A stretch of 64,000 nucleotides of DNA. Origin: Sphingopyxis sp. DBS4. Its GTDB lineage: Bacteria > Pseudomonadota > Alphaproteobacteria > Sphingomonadales > Sphingomonadaceae. The translations under genes and the position numbers were made by a program. The stretch is from NCBI RefSeq assembly GCF_024628865.1, contig NZ_CP102384.1, forward strand, positions 1,623,001-1,687,000, in the 5' to 3' direction. Below the pieces are notes generated by a model, which made no database searches, was not told the origin of the DNA, and was given only the letters and a program-made list of their open reading frames with translations. This document shows, in pieces, positions 26,156 to 36,372 of this stretch (the first letter of the stretch is position 1; each line of letters starts with the position of its first letter).

Positions 26156-27489
26156 ACCGGCCATTCGCGGTTGCGGTCGAGAACGACGCCCGCAAGATAG
26201 AGCGAACCGCAGATCAGCACGTCGGCCAACGCACCATCGCTTGCGATATGGCGCAACGCGGTTTCGATATCGGGGCGCGCGCGCGCATAGGAAACACCCA
26301 GTTCACCCTGCACCGTGCGACACAGTTCGCGCGGATCGCGATGCTCGTGTCCCGGAACCGGCACCGCCTGAAACGACGCGATCTTGTCGGCAATCGGTCG
26401 CAGAAAGCCTGCCGCATCCTTGTTCGCTAGCAGCCCACAAACGACGTGGAGCGGGGGGCGGTGCGCCAGCGCCTTGGCGAGCGCCGCTCCGGCGTCGGGA
26501 TTATGGCCGCCGTCGAGCCACAGCGCTGTGCCGGGCCGCAGGATCGCCGTCAGCGGCCCGGCGCCGAGGCGTTGCAACCGCGCGGGCCAATGCGCGTGCG
26601 CCATGGCTTCGGCAAAAGCGCGTTCGGAAATGCCGAACGCTGTCTGATGGCGGAGCATCGCGATGGCAAGCGCGGCATTGTCGGCCTGGTGGGCACCTGC
26701 CATCGCGGGTAGCGGCAAGTCGAGCACACCGCACTCGTCGCGGTAATGCAGGCCGCCTTCGTCGACCGCCGCGCCCCATGCCTCGCCGCGGTCGAGCAGC
26801 ACGGCTCCCGCTTTCGCAGCCTGCTTCGCAACCTCGTCGCGCGCGGTCGGCGGATAGGCTTGGGTCACCAGCGGTACCCCGGCCTTCGCAATACCCGCCT
26901 TTTCAAAGGCAATGCGGTCCAGCGGCGCGGCGGGGACATTCGCCTCGGGCGCGAGCAGAAAAGCCTCGTGATCGATGCCGAGCGAGGCAATGCCGCAGAC
27001 TGCGGGGCTCCGGATGATGTTCGTCGCATCGAGCCGTCCGCCGAGTCCGACCTCGACGATGCAGGCATCGGCGGGATTACGCGCGAAAGCGAGGAAGGCG
27101 GTGGCGGTCGTGACTTCGAAGAAACTCGCTTGCAACCCTTCGGCGACATCGAGCACTTCGCCGAGGAGTGCGGCGAGCAGGCCGTCGTCGATGAGCTTGC
27201 CTGCAATCCGGATACGCTCGTTGAAGCGGACAAGGTGCGGGCTCGAATAGACGTGCGTGGTGAGACCCTCGGCCTCTATCGCGGCGCGCAGGAAGGCGCA
27301 GGTCGATCCCTTGCCATTGGTGCCCGCGACGTGGAGTACCGGCGGCAGATGGTTCTGCGGATCGCCGAGCCGCGCGCAAAGTTCGGTGATGCGTTCGAGC
27401 CCGAGGATATCGCGCCCCGGCGACAGCGCCGCGAGACGGTCGAGTTGGGCCTGTACGGCGGGGTCGGAGCTATGGGCGTGGTCAGGCAT
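26152..27489 (-). CDS. folC: Dihydrofolate synthase / folylpolyglutamate synthase
   Basis: 445 residues. ATP-dependent ligase adding glutamate to dihydropteroate and to folates. The P-loop HVAGTNGKGSTCAFLRA is present, with EVGLGGRLDATN, GIDHEAFLL and the C-terminal domain boundary WLDGGHNPDAGAALAKAL. It is last in the cluster after accD, separated by 132 bp that contain a degenerate inverted repeat. The order trpFBA-accD-folC is common in alphaproteobacteria. Confidence 0.94.
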   Translation of the reverse strand: MPDHAHSSDPAVQAQLDRLAALSPGRDILGLERITELCARLGDPQNHLPPVLHVAGTNGKGSTCAFLRAAIEAEGLTTHVYSSPHLVRFNERIRIAGKLIDDGLLAALLGEVLDVAEGLQASFFEVTTATAFLAFARNPADACIVEVGLGGRLDATNIIRSPAVCGIASLGIDHEAFLLAPEANVPAAPLDRIAFEKAGIAKAGVPLVTQAYPPTARDEVAKQAAKAGAVLLDRGEAWGAAVDEGGLHYRDECGVLDLPLPAMAGAHQADNAALAIAMLRHQTAFGISERAFAEAMAHAHWPARLQRLGAGPLTAILRPGTALWLDGGHNPDAGAALAKALAHRPPLHVVCGLLANKDAAGFLRPIADKIASFQAVPVPGHEHRDPRELCRTVQGELGVSYARARPDIETALRHIASDGALADVLICGSLYLAGVVLDRNREWPV

Positions 27490-27514
27490 AATGAGGATCG
27501 GCTAACCCCAATTT

Positions 27515-27599
27515 CCGTTCGCCCAGAGCTTGTCGAAGGGCCGTTCTTGATTCTGGCGTTTCAAGAAAAAGGACAGCGCTTCGTCAAGCTCAGCATGAA
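27515..27599. repeat. Degenerate inverted repeat of the GAGCTTGTCGAAG family
   Basis: TTCGCCCAGAGCTTGTCGAA (left arm, from 27517) and the inverted GCTTCGTCAAGCTCAGCATG (right arm, to 27597) form an imperfect palindrome. A second inner pair TTCTTGA/TCAAGAA gives a nested stem. It resembles the GAGCTTGTCGAAG repeats widespread in sphingomonads. It lies between accD and folC and may influence the level of folC mRNA. Confidence 0.6.
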
Positions 27600-27621
27600 A
27601 GGAAAAAGCGAGCGCTACGGG

Positions 27622-28473
27622 CTATGCCGCCTTCTCAGGCGCCAGATAGCCGATCAGGCGCCCCAGCGTTTCGGGCAACTGCTTGCGATGCACGACCATG
27701 TCGATCATCCCATGCTCGAGCAGATATTCGGCGCGCTGGAAGCCTTCGGGCAATTTTTCGCGGATCGTATTCTCGATCACGCGCTGACCCGCGAAGCCGA
27801 TCAGCGCCTTGGGCTCGCTGATCTGGACGTCGCCGAGCATCGCATAGCTGGCGGTGACGCCGCCCGTCGTCGGGTCGGTGAGCAGCACCACGTAAGGCAG
27901 GCCCGCCCGGCGCAGGCGCTGGAGCGCGACGGTCGCGCGCGGCATCTGCATCAGCGACAGCGTGCCTTCCTGCATCCGCGCGCCGCCTGCGGCGGTGATC
28001 GCGATATAGGGGACGCCGCGCTTGATCGCCTGCTCGACCCCGGTGACGAAGGCCTCCCCCACCGCGACGCCCATCGACCCGCCCATGAAGGCGAAATCCT
28101 GCACGCCGATCACCGCGCCCTGGCCCGAAATGCGGCCGAACGCATTCTGATAGGCATCGCGGTCGCCGGTCTGCGCGCGCGCCGCCTTGATGCGATCGAC
28201 ATATTTCTTGGTGTCGCGGAACTTCAGCGGGTCCTCGGGCGCCGGCGGCGAGGCGATAAGCTCGTGGACGCCGCCGTCGAAAAGCTGCGCGAAGCGTTCC
28301 TTGGCGCCGATGCGGTCATGATGGTCGCAGCGCGGGCAGACGTTGAGATTATCCTCCCACTCCTTGACGAACACCATCTGCTGACACTGGCGGCATTTGT
28401 GCCAGAGATTGTCGGCGGTATCGCGCTTGGCGGTGAAGGGCAGGGCGTTGCGGACGCGGTCGAGCCAGCTCAT
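27622..28473 (-). CDS. accD: Acetyl-CoA carboxylase carboxyltransferase subunit beta
   Basis: 283 residues. The N-terminal zinc ribbon uses C27, C30, C46 and C49 (CRQC...CPRC). The crotonase-fold body carries [22 protein letters not shown] and [17 protein letters not shown]. With AccA it moves carboxyl from carboxybiotin to acetyl-CoA, the first step of fatty acid synthesis. The ATG overlaps the stop of trpA (ATGA), coupling fatty acid and tryptophan genes in one message. Confidence 0.96.
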   Translation of the reverse strand: MSWLDRVRNALPFTAKRDTADNLWHKCRQCQQMVFVKEWEDNLNVCPRCDHHDRIGAKERFAQLFDGGVHELIASPPAPEDPLKFRDTKKYVDRIKAARAQTGDRDAYQNAFGRISGQGAVIGVQDFAFMGGSMGVAVGEAFVTGVEQAIKRGVPYIAITAAGGARMQEGTLSLMQMPRATVALQRLRRAGLPYVVLLTDPTTGGVTASYAMLGDVQISEPKALIGFAGQRVIENTIREKLPEGFQRAEYLLEHGMIDMVVHRKQLPETLGRLIGYLAPEKAA

Positions 28474-29258
28474 GCGGCGATCTCCTTTGCGCCGTGGATA
28501 GCATCGGCGAGGGTGCGGGTGAAGGCTTCGACATAAGGCGCAGCGGCGGGGCCATGCTCGGCGATGATGTCGATGAAGGCCGATCCGACGACGACGCCGT
28601 CGGCAACGCGCGCGATGCTTGCGGCCTGTTCGGGCGTGCGGACGCCGAACCCGACCGCGACGGGCAGGTCGGTGGCGGCCTTGAGCCGCGCCACGGCATC
28701 CTCGATGCTCGCCTGCGCCGCCTGCTGCAGCCCGGTGATCCCGGCGACCGACACATAATAGAGGAAACCGCCCGCGCCGTTCAGCACGTCGGGCAGGCGC
28801 GCCGCATCGGTGGTCGGGGTGGCGAGGCGGATGAGGTCGACTCCGGCGGCCCGCAGACTCGGCCCAAGTTCGGCGTCTTCCTCCGACGGAATATCGACAC
28901 AGATGATTCCGTCGACGCCCGCCTTCGCGCATTCGGCGGCAAACCAGTCGGCGCCGCGGATCGTCATCGGATTGGCATAGCCCATCAGCACGAGCGGCGT
29001 GTCGGGATGGCGCACGCGGAAGGCGGCGGCAATGGCGAAAATGTCGGCGGTGGTTGTGCCCTTGGCAAGGCTGCGCAAATTCGCAGCCTGGATCGCGGGA
29101 CCATCGGCCATCGGATCGGTGAAGGGCATCCCAAGCTCGATCACGTCGGCTCCGCCCGCGACGAGTGCATCGAGGTTCGCGGCGGTGTCGCCATCGCCCG
29201 CGGTGATGAAGGTGACGAGTGCGGGCCCTTTGCGAAATGCTGACGCGAAGCGGGTCAT
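28470..29258 (-). CDS. trpA: Tryptophan synthase alpha chain
   Basis: 262 residues, TIM barrel. It cleaves indole-glycerol phosphate to indole. The catalytic acids are E41 in [12 protein letters not shown] and D52 in ADGP. The phosphate loop is [10 protein letters not shown] near the end. It forms a complex with TrpB. Between trpB and trpA lie about 190 bases holding a REP-type inverted pair, unlike the tight or overlapping junctions elsewhere in this cluster. The stop overlaps accD. Confidence 0.96.
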   Translation of the reverse strand: MTRFASAFRKGPALVTFITAGDGDTAANLDALVAGGADVIELGMPFTDPMADGPAIQAANLRSLAKGTTTADIFAIAAAFRVRHPDTPLVLMGYANPMTIRGADWFAAECAKAGVDGIICVDIPSEEDAELGPSLRAAGVDLIRLATPTTDAARLPDVLNGAGGFLYYVSVAGITGLQQAAQASIEDAVARLKAATDLPVAVGFGVRTPEQAASIARVADGVVVGSAFIDIIAEHGPAAAPYVEAFTRTLADAIHGAKEIAA

Positions 29259-29327
29259 TGAGCCCTCTTCCTTTCAGGGGAGAGAATATCCATGCTGTTT
29301 CTTTTCGGAGCCACTTTATAACCTCCT

Positions 29328-29430
29328 GTTCCCCGCGAAGGCGGGGGTCCATCTCCTGCGCTATCTGTTCCTGCACTGTGCGCTGAATAACGACAGTGCG
29401 GGAGATGGCCCCCCGCCTTCGCGGGGGAAC
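29328..29430. repeat. REP-type inverted pair between trpB and trpA
   Basis: Left arm 29328-29356 (TTCCCCGCGAAGGCGGGGGT then CCATCTCC) and right arm 29401-29430 are inverted complements with a few mismatches. The inner GCACTGT/ACAGTGC extends the stem. Its position inside the trp cluster suggests an effect on termination or mRNA stability. Confidence 0.85.
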
Positions 29431-29450
29431 ACCATAGGTCGGGTTGCCAA

Positions 29451-30662
29451 TTAGAGCTTTACTCCCAGCGCATCGGCGACGGTGAAGATGTCCTTGTCGC
29501 CACGCCCCGAGCAATTGACGATGATGATCTTGTCCTTGCCCAGCGTCGGAGCGATGCGTTCGGCGGCGGCGATGGCATGCGCCGACTCCAGCGCCGGAAT
29601 GATCCCTTCCAGCTTGGTCAGCTTCTGGAAACTCGCGAGAGCTTCTTCGTCGGTAACGGGCTCGTAGCGGACGCGGCCGATCTCGTGCAGCCAGCTATGT
29701 TCGGGACCGATGCCCGGATAATCGAGGCCCGCCGAGATGCTGTGCGCCTCCGTGATCTGGCCGTCCTCGTCTTGCAGCAGATAGGTCTTGTTGCCATGGA
29801 GAATGCCGGGGCGCCCGCCCGCGAGGCTGGCGGCGTGCTTGCCGTCGAGGCCTTCGCCCGCTGCTTCGACGCCGACGATCTCCACCTCGGGATCGTCGAG
29901 GAAGGGGTGGAAGAGGCCGATCGCATTCGATCCGCCGCCGACCGGGGCGATCAGCATGTCGGGGAGGCCGCCTTCGGCTTCGAGAATCTGTTCGCGCGCC
30001 TCGTTGCCGATCACCGACTGGAAGTCGCGGACGAGTTCGGGATAAGGATGCGGGCCGGCGACGGTGCCGATGATGTAGAATGTGTCGTGGACGTTCGCGA
30101 CCCAGTGGCGCAGCGCTTCGTTCATCGCGTCCTTGAGCGTTTTCGCCCCGCTCTCGACCGCTACCACCTCTGCGCCGAGCAGTTTCATGCGGAACACGTT
30201 CGGCTGCTGCCGCGCGACATCGACTGCGCCCATGAAGATGGTGCAGGGCAGGCCGAACAACGCCGCGACGGTCGCGGTCGCGACGCCATGCTGGCCCGCG
30301 CCGGTTTCGGCGATGATCCTGGTTTTGCCCATCCGCTTCGCGAGCAGAATCTGGCCGATGCAATTGTTGATCTTGTGCGCGCCGGTGTGGTTGAGATCCT
30401 CGCGCTTGAGGTAAATCTTCGCGCCGCCGAGCTGCTCGGTCAGCCGCTCGGCGAACCACAACGGGCTCGGGCGGCCGACATAATGTTTCAGCAGATAATC
30501 GAACTCAGCCTTGAACGCCGGATCGGCCTGCGCGGCGCGATAATGGCGTTCGAGGTCGAGGATCAGCGGCATCAGCGTTTCGGCGACATAGCGGCCGCCG
30601 AACTGGCCGAAATGGCCGCGCGCGTCCGGCTGCGTGCGGAGGCTGTTGGGTGCGTGTGTCAT
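29451..30662 (-). CDS. trpB: Tryptophan synthase beta chain
   Basis: 403 residues, PLP enzyme joining indole and serine. The Schiff-base lysine is K97 in HTGAHKINN. The glutamate-containing loop [13 protein letters not shown] and the PLP-phosphate glycine loop GGGSNAIG are intact. [13 protein letters not shown] is the TrpB1 signature. Translation is coupled to trpF upstream through an ATGA overlap at 30659-30662. Confidence 0.97.
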   Translation of the reverse strand: MTHAPNSLRTQPDARGHFGQFGGRYVAETLMPLILDLERHYRAAQADPAFKAEFDYLLKHYVGRPSPLWFAERLTEQLGGAKIYLKREDLNHTGAHKINNCIGQILLAKRMGKTRIIAETGAGQHGVATATVAALFGLPCTIFMGAVDVARQQPNVFRMKLLGAEVVAVESGAKTLKDAMNEALRHWVANVHDTFYIIGTVAGPHPYPELVRDFQSVIGNEAREQILEAEGGLPDMLIAPVGGGSNAIGLFHPFLDDPEVEIVGVEAAGEGLDGKHAASLAGGRPGILHGNKTYLLQDEDGQITEAHSISAGLDYPGIGPEHSWLHEIGRVRYEPVTDEEALASFQKLTKLEGIIPALESAHAIAAAERIAPTLGKDKIIIVNCSGRGDKDIFTVADALGVKL

Positions 30663-31288
30663 CGTCCCGTCGCTTTAAGGAAAGCCGCCATCTTGTCCAC
30701 ATCCTTGACGCCCGGCGCGCTTTCGACGCCCGAGGAGACATCGACGAGCGGCGCGCCGGTCTCGGCGACCGCCTGCGCGACGTTCGCGGGAGTCAGTCCG
30801 CCCGCGACGCCCCAGTCGATCGTGTGACGATGGTTCTTGAGCAGCGACCAGTCGAACCGCGCGCCGGTGCCGCCGGGCAGCGCCGCGGCGGGCGCGTCGA
30901 ACAATATGCGGTCGGCGGCGCCGTCATATTTGCGGATGCGTTCAAGCGTACCCGCGTCGGCAAGGCCGACCGCCTTCCACACCTCGGCGGGAACCAGCCG
31001 CTTGACCGCCGCGAGCCATTCGGGAGTCTCGTTGCCGTGAAACTGGATGATGTCGGGGCGCACCTTGCTCAGCGCTTCGCCGGTGAGCTGCTGCGAGGCA
31101 TTGACGAGCAGCAGCGCGACCTTGACCTTGCCCTCTGCGCGCTGGCGCAGCTCGGCCGCGGTCTTCAGATCGACGTGACGCGGGCTCGGCTCATAATGGA
31201 CCAGGCCGATATGCGTCGCGCCGAGGCGGATCGCGGCGTCGAGCGTTTGGGGGGTCGAAAGGCCGCAGATTTTGACGAGTGGGGGCAT
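30659..31288 (-). CDS. trpF: Phosphoribosylanthranilate isomerase
   Basis: 209 residues, TIM barrel of the tryptophan pathway. [18 protein letters not shown] at the N-terminus carries the catalytic cysteine (C8). QFHGNE, and [18 protein letters not shown] with the catalytic aspartate region, follow, as does the phosphate-binding [11 protein letters not shown]. The frame stays open another 37 codons upstream, but those codons are a translated REP repeat, so I place the start at 31288 with CCGGAA before it (31294 is possible). Confidence 0.94.
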   Translation of the reverse strand: MPPLVKICGLSTPQTLDAAIRLGATHIGLVHYEPSPRHVDLKTAAELRQRAEGKVKVALLLVNASQQLTGEALSKVRPDIIQFHGNETPEWLAAVKRLVPAEVWKAVGLADAGTLERIRKYDGAADRILFDAPAAALPGGTGARFDWSLLKNHRHTIDWGVAGGLTPANVAQAVAETGAPLVDVSSGVESAPGVKDVDKMAAFLKATGR

Positions 31289-31315
31289 GAACATTCCGGC
31301 GCATTGAAAAGCTGT

Positions 31316-31399
31316 GCGCTCCCGCGAAGGCGGGAGCCCATCTCCTGTCGGTTCCAGGTTGAGCCGGCCGGTGATGGGTCCCCGCCTTCGCGGGGACAC
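31316..31399. repeat. REP-type inverted pair upstream of trpF
   Basis: CTCCCGCGAAGGCGGGAGCC then CATCTCC on the left (31318-31346) is answered by an inverted copy at 31371-31399 (GATGGGTCCCCGCCTTCGCG). It fills most of the gap between pyrF and trpF. The right arm together with its flank creates a spurious in-frame extension of trpF. Confidence 0.85.
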
Positions 31400-31426
31400 G
31401 CGGCCCTGTCAACGCATAGGGTGAGC

Positions 31427-32101
31427 TTAAAGCGTCGCCTCGATTTCGCGCGCGGCGAGGTCGGGGTCGGTCGACTGGCTGATCGGGCGGCCGACAACGA
31501 GGATCGAGGCGCCGTCGGTCATCGCCTGCGCCGGCGTGACGACGCGCTTCTGGTCGCCCAGCTTGCCGTTCGCGGGGCGGACGCCGGGGACGACGAAGAA
31601 GCCGCCGGGCCATGCCTTGCGCGCCGCTTTCACTTCCTGCCCCGAGCAGACGATGCCGTCGAGCCCGGATGCGCGCGCGAGTTCCGCGAGGCGAACGACC
31701 TGGTCGTGCGGATTGCCGCCGACGCCGATGTCATCCAGGTCGGGCGCGTCGAGGCTGGTCAGCACGGTGACGCCGATGACCTTGGTGGCGGTTCCCGCCG
31801 CCGCCTTCGCTTCCTCCATCATCGCGCGGCCGCCCGCGGTGTGGATGGTCAGGATCGCGGGTTCGAGCGGGCGCAACGCCTGAATCGCCTTGGCGACGGT
31901 GTTGGGAATGTCGTGCAGCTTGAGGTCGAGAAAGATCGGCAGGCCGAACTTCGCCATCTCGTGCACGCCATGATGGCCGTTGGCGCAGAAGAATTCGAGG
32001 CCGAGCTTCAGCCCGCCGACATGATGCCGCACCTTCTGCGCCAGCGTCAGCGCGGCGTCGAGGTGCGGAGTGTCGATGGCGAGATAGATGGGCGATGTCA
32101 T
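31427..32101 (-). CDS. pyrF: Orotidine 5'-phosphate decarboxylase
   Basis: 224 residues. It decarboxylates OMP to UMP. YLAIDTPHLDAAL at the N-terminus is followed by LKLGLEFFCANG and the catalytic charged motif LDLKLHDIPNTV (D-K-D network). The C-terminal phosphate loop GVRPANGKLGDQKRV and VVGRPISQS complete it. The start codon overlaps the stop of the LapA-like gene (ATGA), and trpF follows after a REP pair. Confidence 0.95.
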   Translation of the reverse strand: MTSPIYLAIDTPHLDAALTLAQKVRHHVGGLKLGLEFFCANGHHGVHEMAKFGLPIFLDLKLHDIPNTVAKAIQALRPLEPAILTIHTAGGRAMMEEAKAAAGTATKVIGVTVLTSLDAPDLDDIGVGGNPHDQVVRLAELARASGLDGIVCSGQEVKAARKAWPGGFFVVPGVRPANGKLGDQKRVVTPAQAMTDGASILVVGRPISQSTDPDLAAREIEATL

Positions 32102-32448
32102 GGCTTGTCCGTCGGGAAGAGGTCGGTGGGGGCGGGCGGAACGTCGTTCACCGGCGGCGTCGCGGAAGCGGGGACGGGTTCGACCGGACGATTGGCGAGC
32201 GCGCGCATGTCGGCAAGCTGCCGCTCGCTGCCGTCGAGGCGGCGCTTCAGCGACCATCGCGTCGTGCGCAGCGCCACCCACATCGGCACCGCGCCGATCA
32301 GGAAGGAGGCGAGAATGACGAGCGGCATCTTGGTTTCAGCTTCCCAGCCGGGCCAGATGGTCACCGTCACGACGCGCCAGTTCGCCATCGCGAAGATGAC
32401 AAGCACGGCGGTCAGCAAGACCCAGATGATCGTCCGCAGGATTCCCAC
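32098..32448 (-). CDS. LapA-domain (DUF1049) inner-membrane protein
   Basis: 116 residues from a GTG start with GGAGGAG eight bases upstream. Two hydrophobic segments (about 5-22 and 41-60) frame WRVVTVTIWPGWEAE. A coiled RRLDGSERQLADMRAL and a Pro-rich tail follow. The LapA/YciS family takes part in lipopolysaccharide assembly control in E. coli with LapB; here no lapB is visible, so the role is inferred. Coupled to pyrF by ATGA. Confidence 0.85.
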   Translation of the reverse strand: MGILRTIIWVLLTAVLVIFAMANWRVVTVTIWPGWEAETKMPLVILASFLIGAVPMWVALRTTRWSLKRRLDGSERQLADMRALANRPVEPVPASATPPVNDVPPAPTDLFPTDKP

Positions 32449-32530
32449 TTGGCTTGCTCCTCCGTTGGGCTTTGGACGACCCTATGCCAGAATGTCGCGG
32501 GTTTCCAGCCCTTCGCCGGGATGAGCGGCA

Positions 32531-33841
<1,311 letters not shown>

Positions 33842-34036
33842 CGGATTTCCTTTTCAATTTTGGGGCGACATCGCAGAATCCGTTCGGAAACGCGATGGGG
33901 CGCCCCCTAGCAGGGACGGGCGGTTTCGCCAATCGCCCGCCGTCCGCAACTTTCAGCAAATTGGGCGGGTTGCTTTCTTGCCCCTTTGGAAAAGTCGGCA
34001 GGTCCGGACCGGTCCCGCCGCAACAGGAGTGAAGTG

Positions 34037-34306
34037 ATGCTTAAATATGTGCTTTTGATCGGTGCCGCCGCTGTCAGCTTCCCCGCCCTTGCGCAGACGG
34101 AACCCACCGGCGATCAGCCGGCGCCGACCCAGTCGGAACCCCCGGCGGAACCGACCACGACGACCGATCCCGCCCCGGAACCCGACCAGAAAGCGGATAC
34201 CGAAAAGGCGCAGCCCGCCCCCGACAGCACGACCACGCCGGCGCAGGATCCGGATTCGGACAAGCAGGATGAGCCTGCTCCCGAACCCGAATCGCCGCCG
34301 CAGTAA
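34037..34306 (+). CDS. Small secreted Pro/Glu/Thr-rich protein, paralogue of the next gene's N-terminus
   Basis: 89 residues: a signal peptide (MLKYVLLIGAAAVSFPALAQ, cleavage after ALAQ) followed only by a low-complexity acidic and proline-rich chain. The signal and the first mature residues closely match the next gene (MLKHMLIIGAAAVSMPAFAQ), so the two arose by duplication. Here the EF-hand part is absent. AACAGGAG precedes the ATG. Function unknown; periplasmic or envelope location expected. Confidence 0.7.
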   Translation: MLKYVLLIGAAAVSFPALAQTEPTGDQPAPTQSEPPAEPTTTTDPAPEPDQKADTEKAQPAPDSTTTPAQDPDSDKQDEPAPEPESPPQ

Positions 34307-34321
34307 ACAGGAGATTTCATC

Positions 34322-34780
34322 ATGCTGAAGCATATGCTTATCATCGGCGCTGCCGCCGTAAGCATGCCCGCCTTCGCGCAGGAAACCCCGCCTGCCGACC
34401 CCGCGGCGCCGCCGCCGACCGAACAGCCGGACCCATCGACGACCGCGCCGACCCCGGCCCCCACGCCCGAAAGCACGCCGCCTGCCGGCGACGCGACGGC
34501 GCAGCCCGCCCCCTCGGGAACGGCCGCAACTCCGGCGCAGATCGCGCAGATCGTGAACAGCGAGTTCGCATCCTATGATGCGGACAAGAGCAACGACCTC
34601 AACCAGGAAGAGTTCGCGGCCTGGATGAAGAAGCTGCGCACGGCGACCGAACCGTCTATCGATCCCGAATCGGAACAGGTCAAAACCTGGATCGGACAGG
34701 CGTGGACGGCAGCCGACGCCGACAAGTCGGGCGCGGTCAGCAAGGAAGAGCTTACCGGCTTCCTGACCCGCGGCGCCTGA
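34322..34780 (+). CDS. Secreted EF-hand calcium-binding protein
   Basis: 152 residues. A signal peptide (1-20), a Pro/Thr-rich linker (21-70), then an EF-hand pair. The loops are DADKSNDLNQEEF and DADKSGAVSKEEL, both with acidic or polar ligands at positions 1, 3, 5 and 12. It is likely a periplasmic Ca2+ binder. It begins 16 bp after the paralogous 89-residue gene, so the two are co-transcribed. A long hairpin follows the stop. Confidence 0.82.
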   Translation: MLKHMLIIGAAAVSMPAFAQETPPADPAAPPPTEQPDPSTTAPTPAPTPESTPPAGDATAQPAPSGTAATPAQIAQIVNSEFASYDADKSNDLNQEEFAAWMKKLRTATEPSIDPESEQVKTWIGQAWTAADADKSGAVSKEELTGFLTRGA

Positions 34781-34804
34781 TAAAGGCCCGTCACGCGGCG
34801 CACG

Positions 34805-34836
34805 ATACGGCCGCTGGAGCGATCCGGCGGCCGTAT
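34805..34836. terminator. Hairpin between convergent EF-hand and rnk genes
   Basis: ATACGGCCGC (34805-34814) and GCGGCCGTAT (34827-34836) pair perfectly, with further pairing of TGGA/TCCG inside. Located between two convergent stops, it fits a bidirectional terminator, although T-runs are weak. Confidence 0.55.
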
Positions 34837-34849
34837 TGCTATGACTGGT

Positions 34850-35266
34850 TCAACCGGCGGTTGCGGGCTGGACGACGCCGACGACCGACAAGGTGCGCTC
34901 GTGCCCGTCGCGGTCGGGCCAGCGGATCGACTGCCCCTGCCGTAACCCGATCAGACCGGCGCCGACGGGGGTGAGGATCGAGACCCGGCCCGCCGCAATG
35001 TCGGCCTCATGCGGATAGACGAGCTGGACCGTCCGGGTTTCGCCACTGGCCTCATCGACGAATTCGACTTGGCTCGACATGGTGACGACGTCGCGCGGCA
35101 TGGTCTTCGCGCTATGGACTGTCGCGCGCACGATCTCATCGCTGAGTAGCGCACTGACCTGGGGCATGCGCTTTTCGACGCTGACGGCCAGGTCCGCCAG
35201 GGCATCGGCCTCGGTATCGATCATATGGATGGAGGGCCGCCGGCGCGGTTTGCTTTGGGTCGTCAT
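34850..35266 (-). CDS. rnk: Rnk-like regulator with GreA/GreB C-terminal domain
   Basis: 138 residues. The N-terminal helical part (IHMIDTEADALADLA) is followed by a GreA/GreB C-terminal-type domain (VVTMSSQVEFVDEASGETR; VQLVYPHEADIAAGRVSILT; GAGLIGLRQGQSIRWP). This is the Rnk layout: it binds RNA polymerase but lacks the long coiled coil with catalytic acids of GreA. The start MTTQSKPRRRP at 35266 is preferred over the upstream frame extension. Confidence 0.87.
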   Translation of the reverse strand: MTTQSKPRRRPSIHMIDTEADALADLAVSVEKRMPQVSALLSDEIVRATVHSAKTMPRDVVTMSSQVEFVDEASGETRTVQLVYPHEADIAAGRVSILTPVGAGLIGLRQGQSIRWPDRDGHERTLSVVGVVQPATAG

Positions 35267-35484
35267 GGTGCAGGCTTTCCACAAAGGGGGAGGGGTGGGA
35301 GCGCCGCGCGCTGCACCACCCGATAAAAATGGAAATTTCGCCCCGGGTCTCGGGGCGCGACGCACCGGAACCCGGGGCTAGATGCCCGCGAGAAGCTGAC
35401 CCCCGTGAAAACGGAATCGAAGATGGCGGTGCCGATTCTGCATCCGCCGATGATGTCGCACCCGCCCCGGTAAGTAAAGCCGGA

Positions 35485-36174
35485 TCAGATCAGGCCCATC
35501 GCGCGCAGGCTGCGATAATCAGACCCGCCGACGATGATATGGTCGTGAAGGACGATGCCGAGCTTTCCGGCTGCTTCGGCGATATCACGGGTGATCGCGA
35601 TGTCCTGCCGGCTCGGCTCGGCGTTTCCGCTCGGATGATTATGGACGAGGATGATCGCCGCGGCGCCGAGTTCGAGCGCGCGCTTGACTACCTCGCGAAC
35701 ATAGATTGCCGACTGGTCGATCGATCCTTCGCTCGCCACCTCGTCGCGGATCAGCATGTTACGCGAATTGAGGTAGAGGACACGGACCCGCTCGATATCG
35801 ATCGGCCCCATGTCGGCGCGCAGCCAGTCGAGCAGCGCGTCCCAACTCGACAGCAGCGGCTTGTCGTGCAGCGCGCCCTTCAGCATCCGCAGGCTGGACG
35901 CCTGCACGATCTTCAGCGCCGCGACCGCGCTGTCGCCCATGCCATCGACGCGCCGCAGCACATCGGGATCGGCGCTGATCAATTGCGCGAGCGAGCCGAA
36001 TTCGCGGAGCAGCGCCTTCGCCAGCGGCTTGGTGTCGCGGCGCGGGATCGCAAGCGCGAGCAGATATTCGACCAGCTCATAATCGGCCATGCTTTCGGGC
36101 TCGCCGAGCAGCCGCGTCCGCAGCCGCGCGCGATGTCCCGCATGATCTGGCGCCTCCCCCATCGATGTTGGCAT
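35485..36174 (-). CDS. radC: RadC-family JAB/MPN-domain protein
   Basis: About 229 residues. A helix-hairpin-helix-like N-domain (FGSLAQLISADPDVLRRVDGMG) is followed by the RadC/JAMM metalloprotease fold with E in SEG, the metal motif HNHPSG and D in RQD. Its role as a DNA repair factor is doubtful in current literature; the enzymatic role is unknown. The start is uncertain among 36198 (TTG), 36174 and 36162. Confidence 0.9.
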   Translation of the reverse strand: MPTSMGEAPDHAGHRARLRTRLLGEPESMADYELVEYLLALAIPRRDTKPLAKALLREFGSLAQLISADPDVLRRVDGMGDSAVAALKIVQASSLRMLKGALHDKPLLSSWDALLDWLRADMGPIDIERVRVLYLNSRNMLIRDEVASEGSIDQSAIYVREVVKRALELGAAAIILVHNHPSGNAEPSRQDIAITRDIAEAAGKLGIVLHDHIIVGGSDYRSLRAMGLI

Positions 36175-36372
36175 AACCAGCTTGTGGGGCGCACTCAACG
36201 GCCATAAGGTTTGCTGCCTATGGCAACGTCCTTATTTCCGGAGCCAAATGCGCCAATTCGGCGTTATTTGTCGGAACAGGGTCAGCCCGCCGGGGCGCAT
36301 GAGGAACGAATATCAGCGTCATGACGTCATCGGCCGCTTTGCCTTTCCCGTCTCGATCCGCACGGCGCGCTT

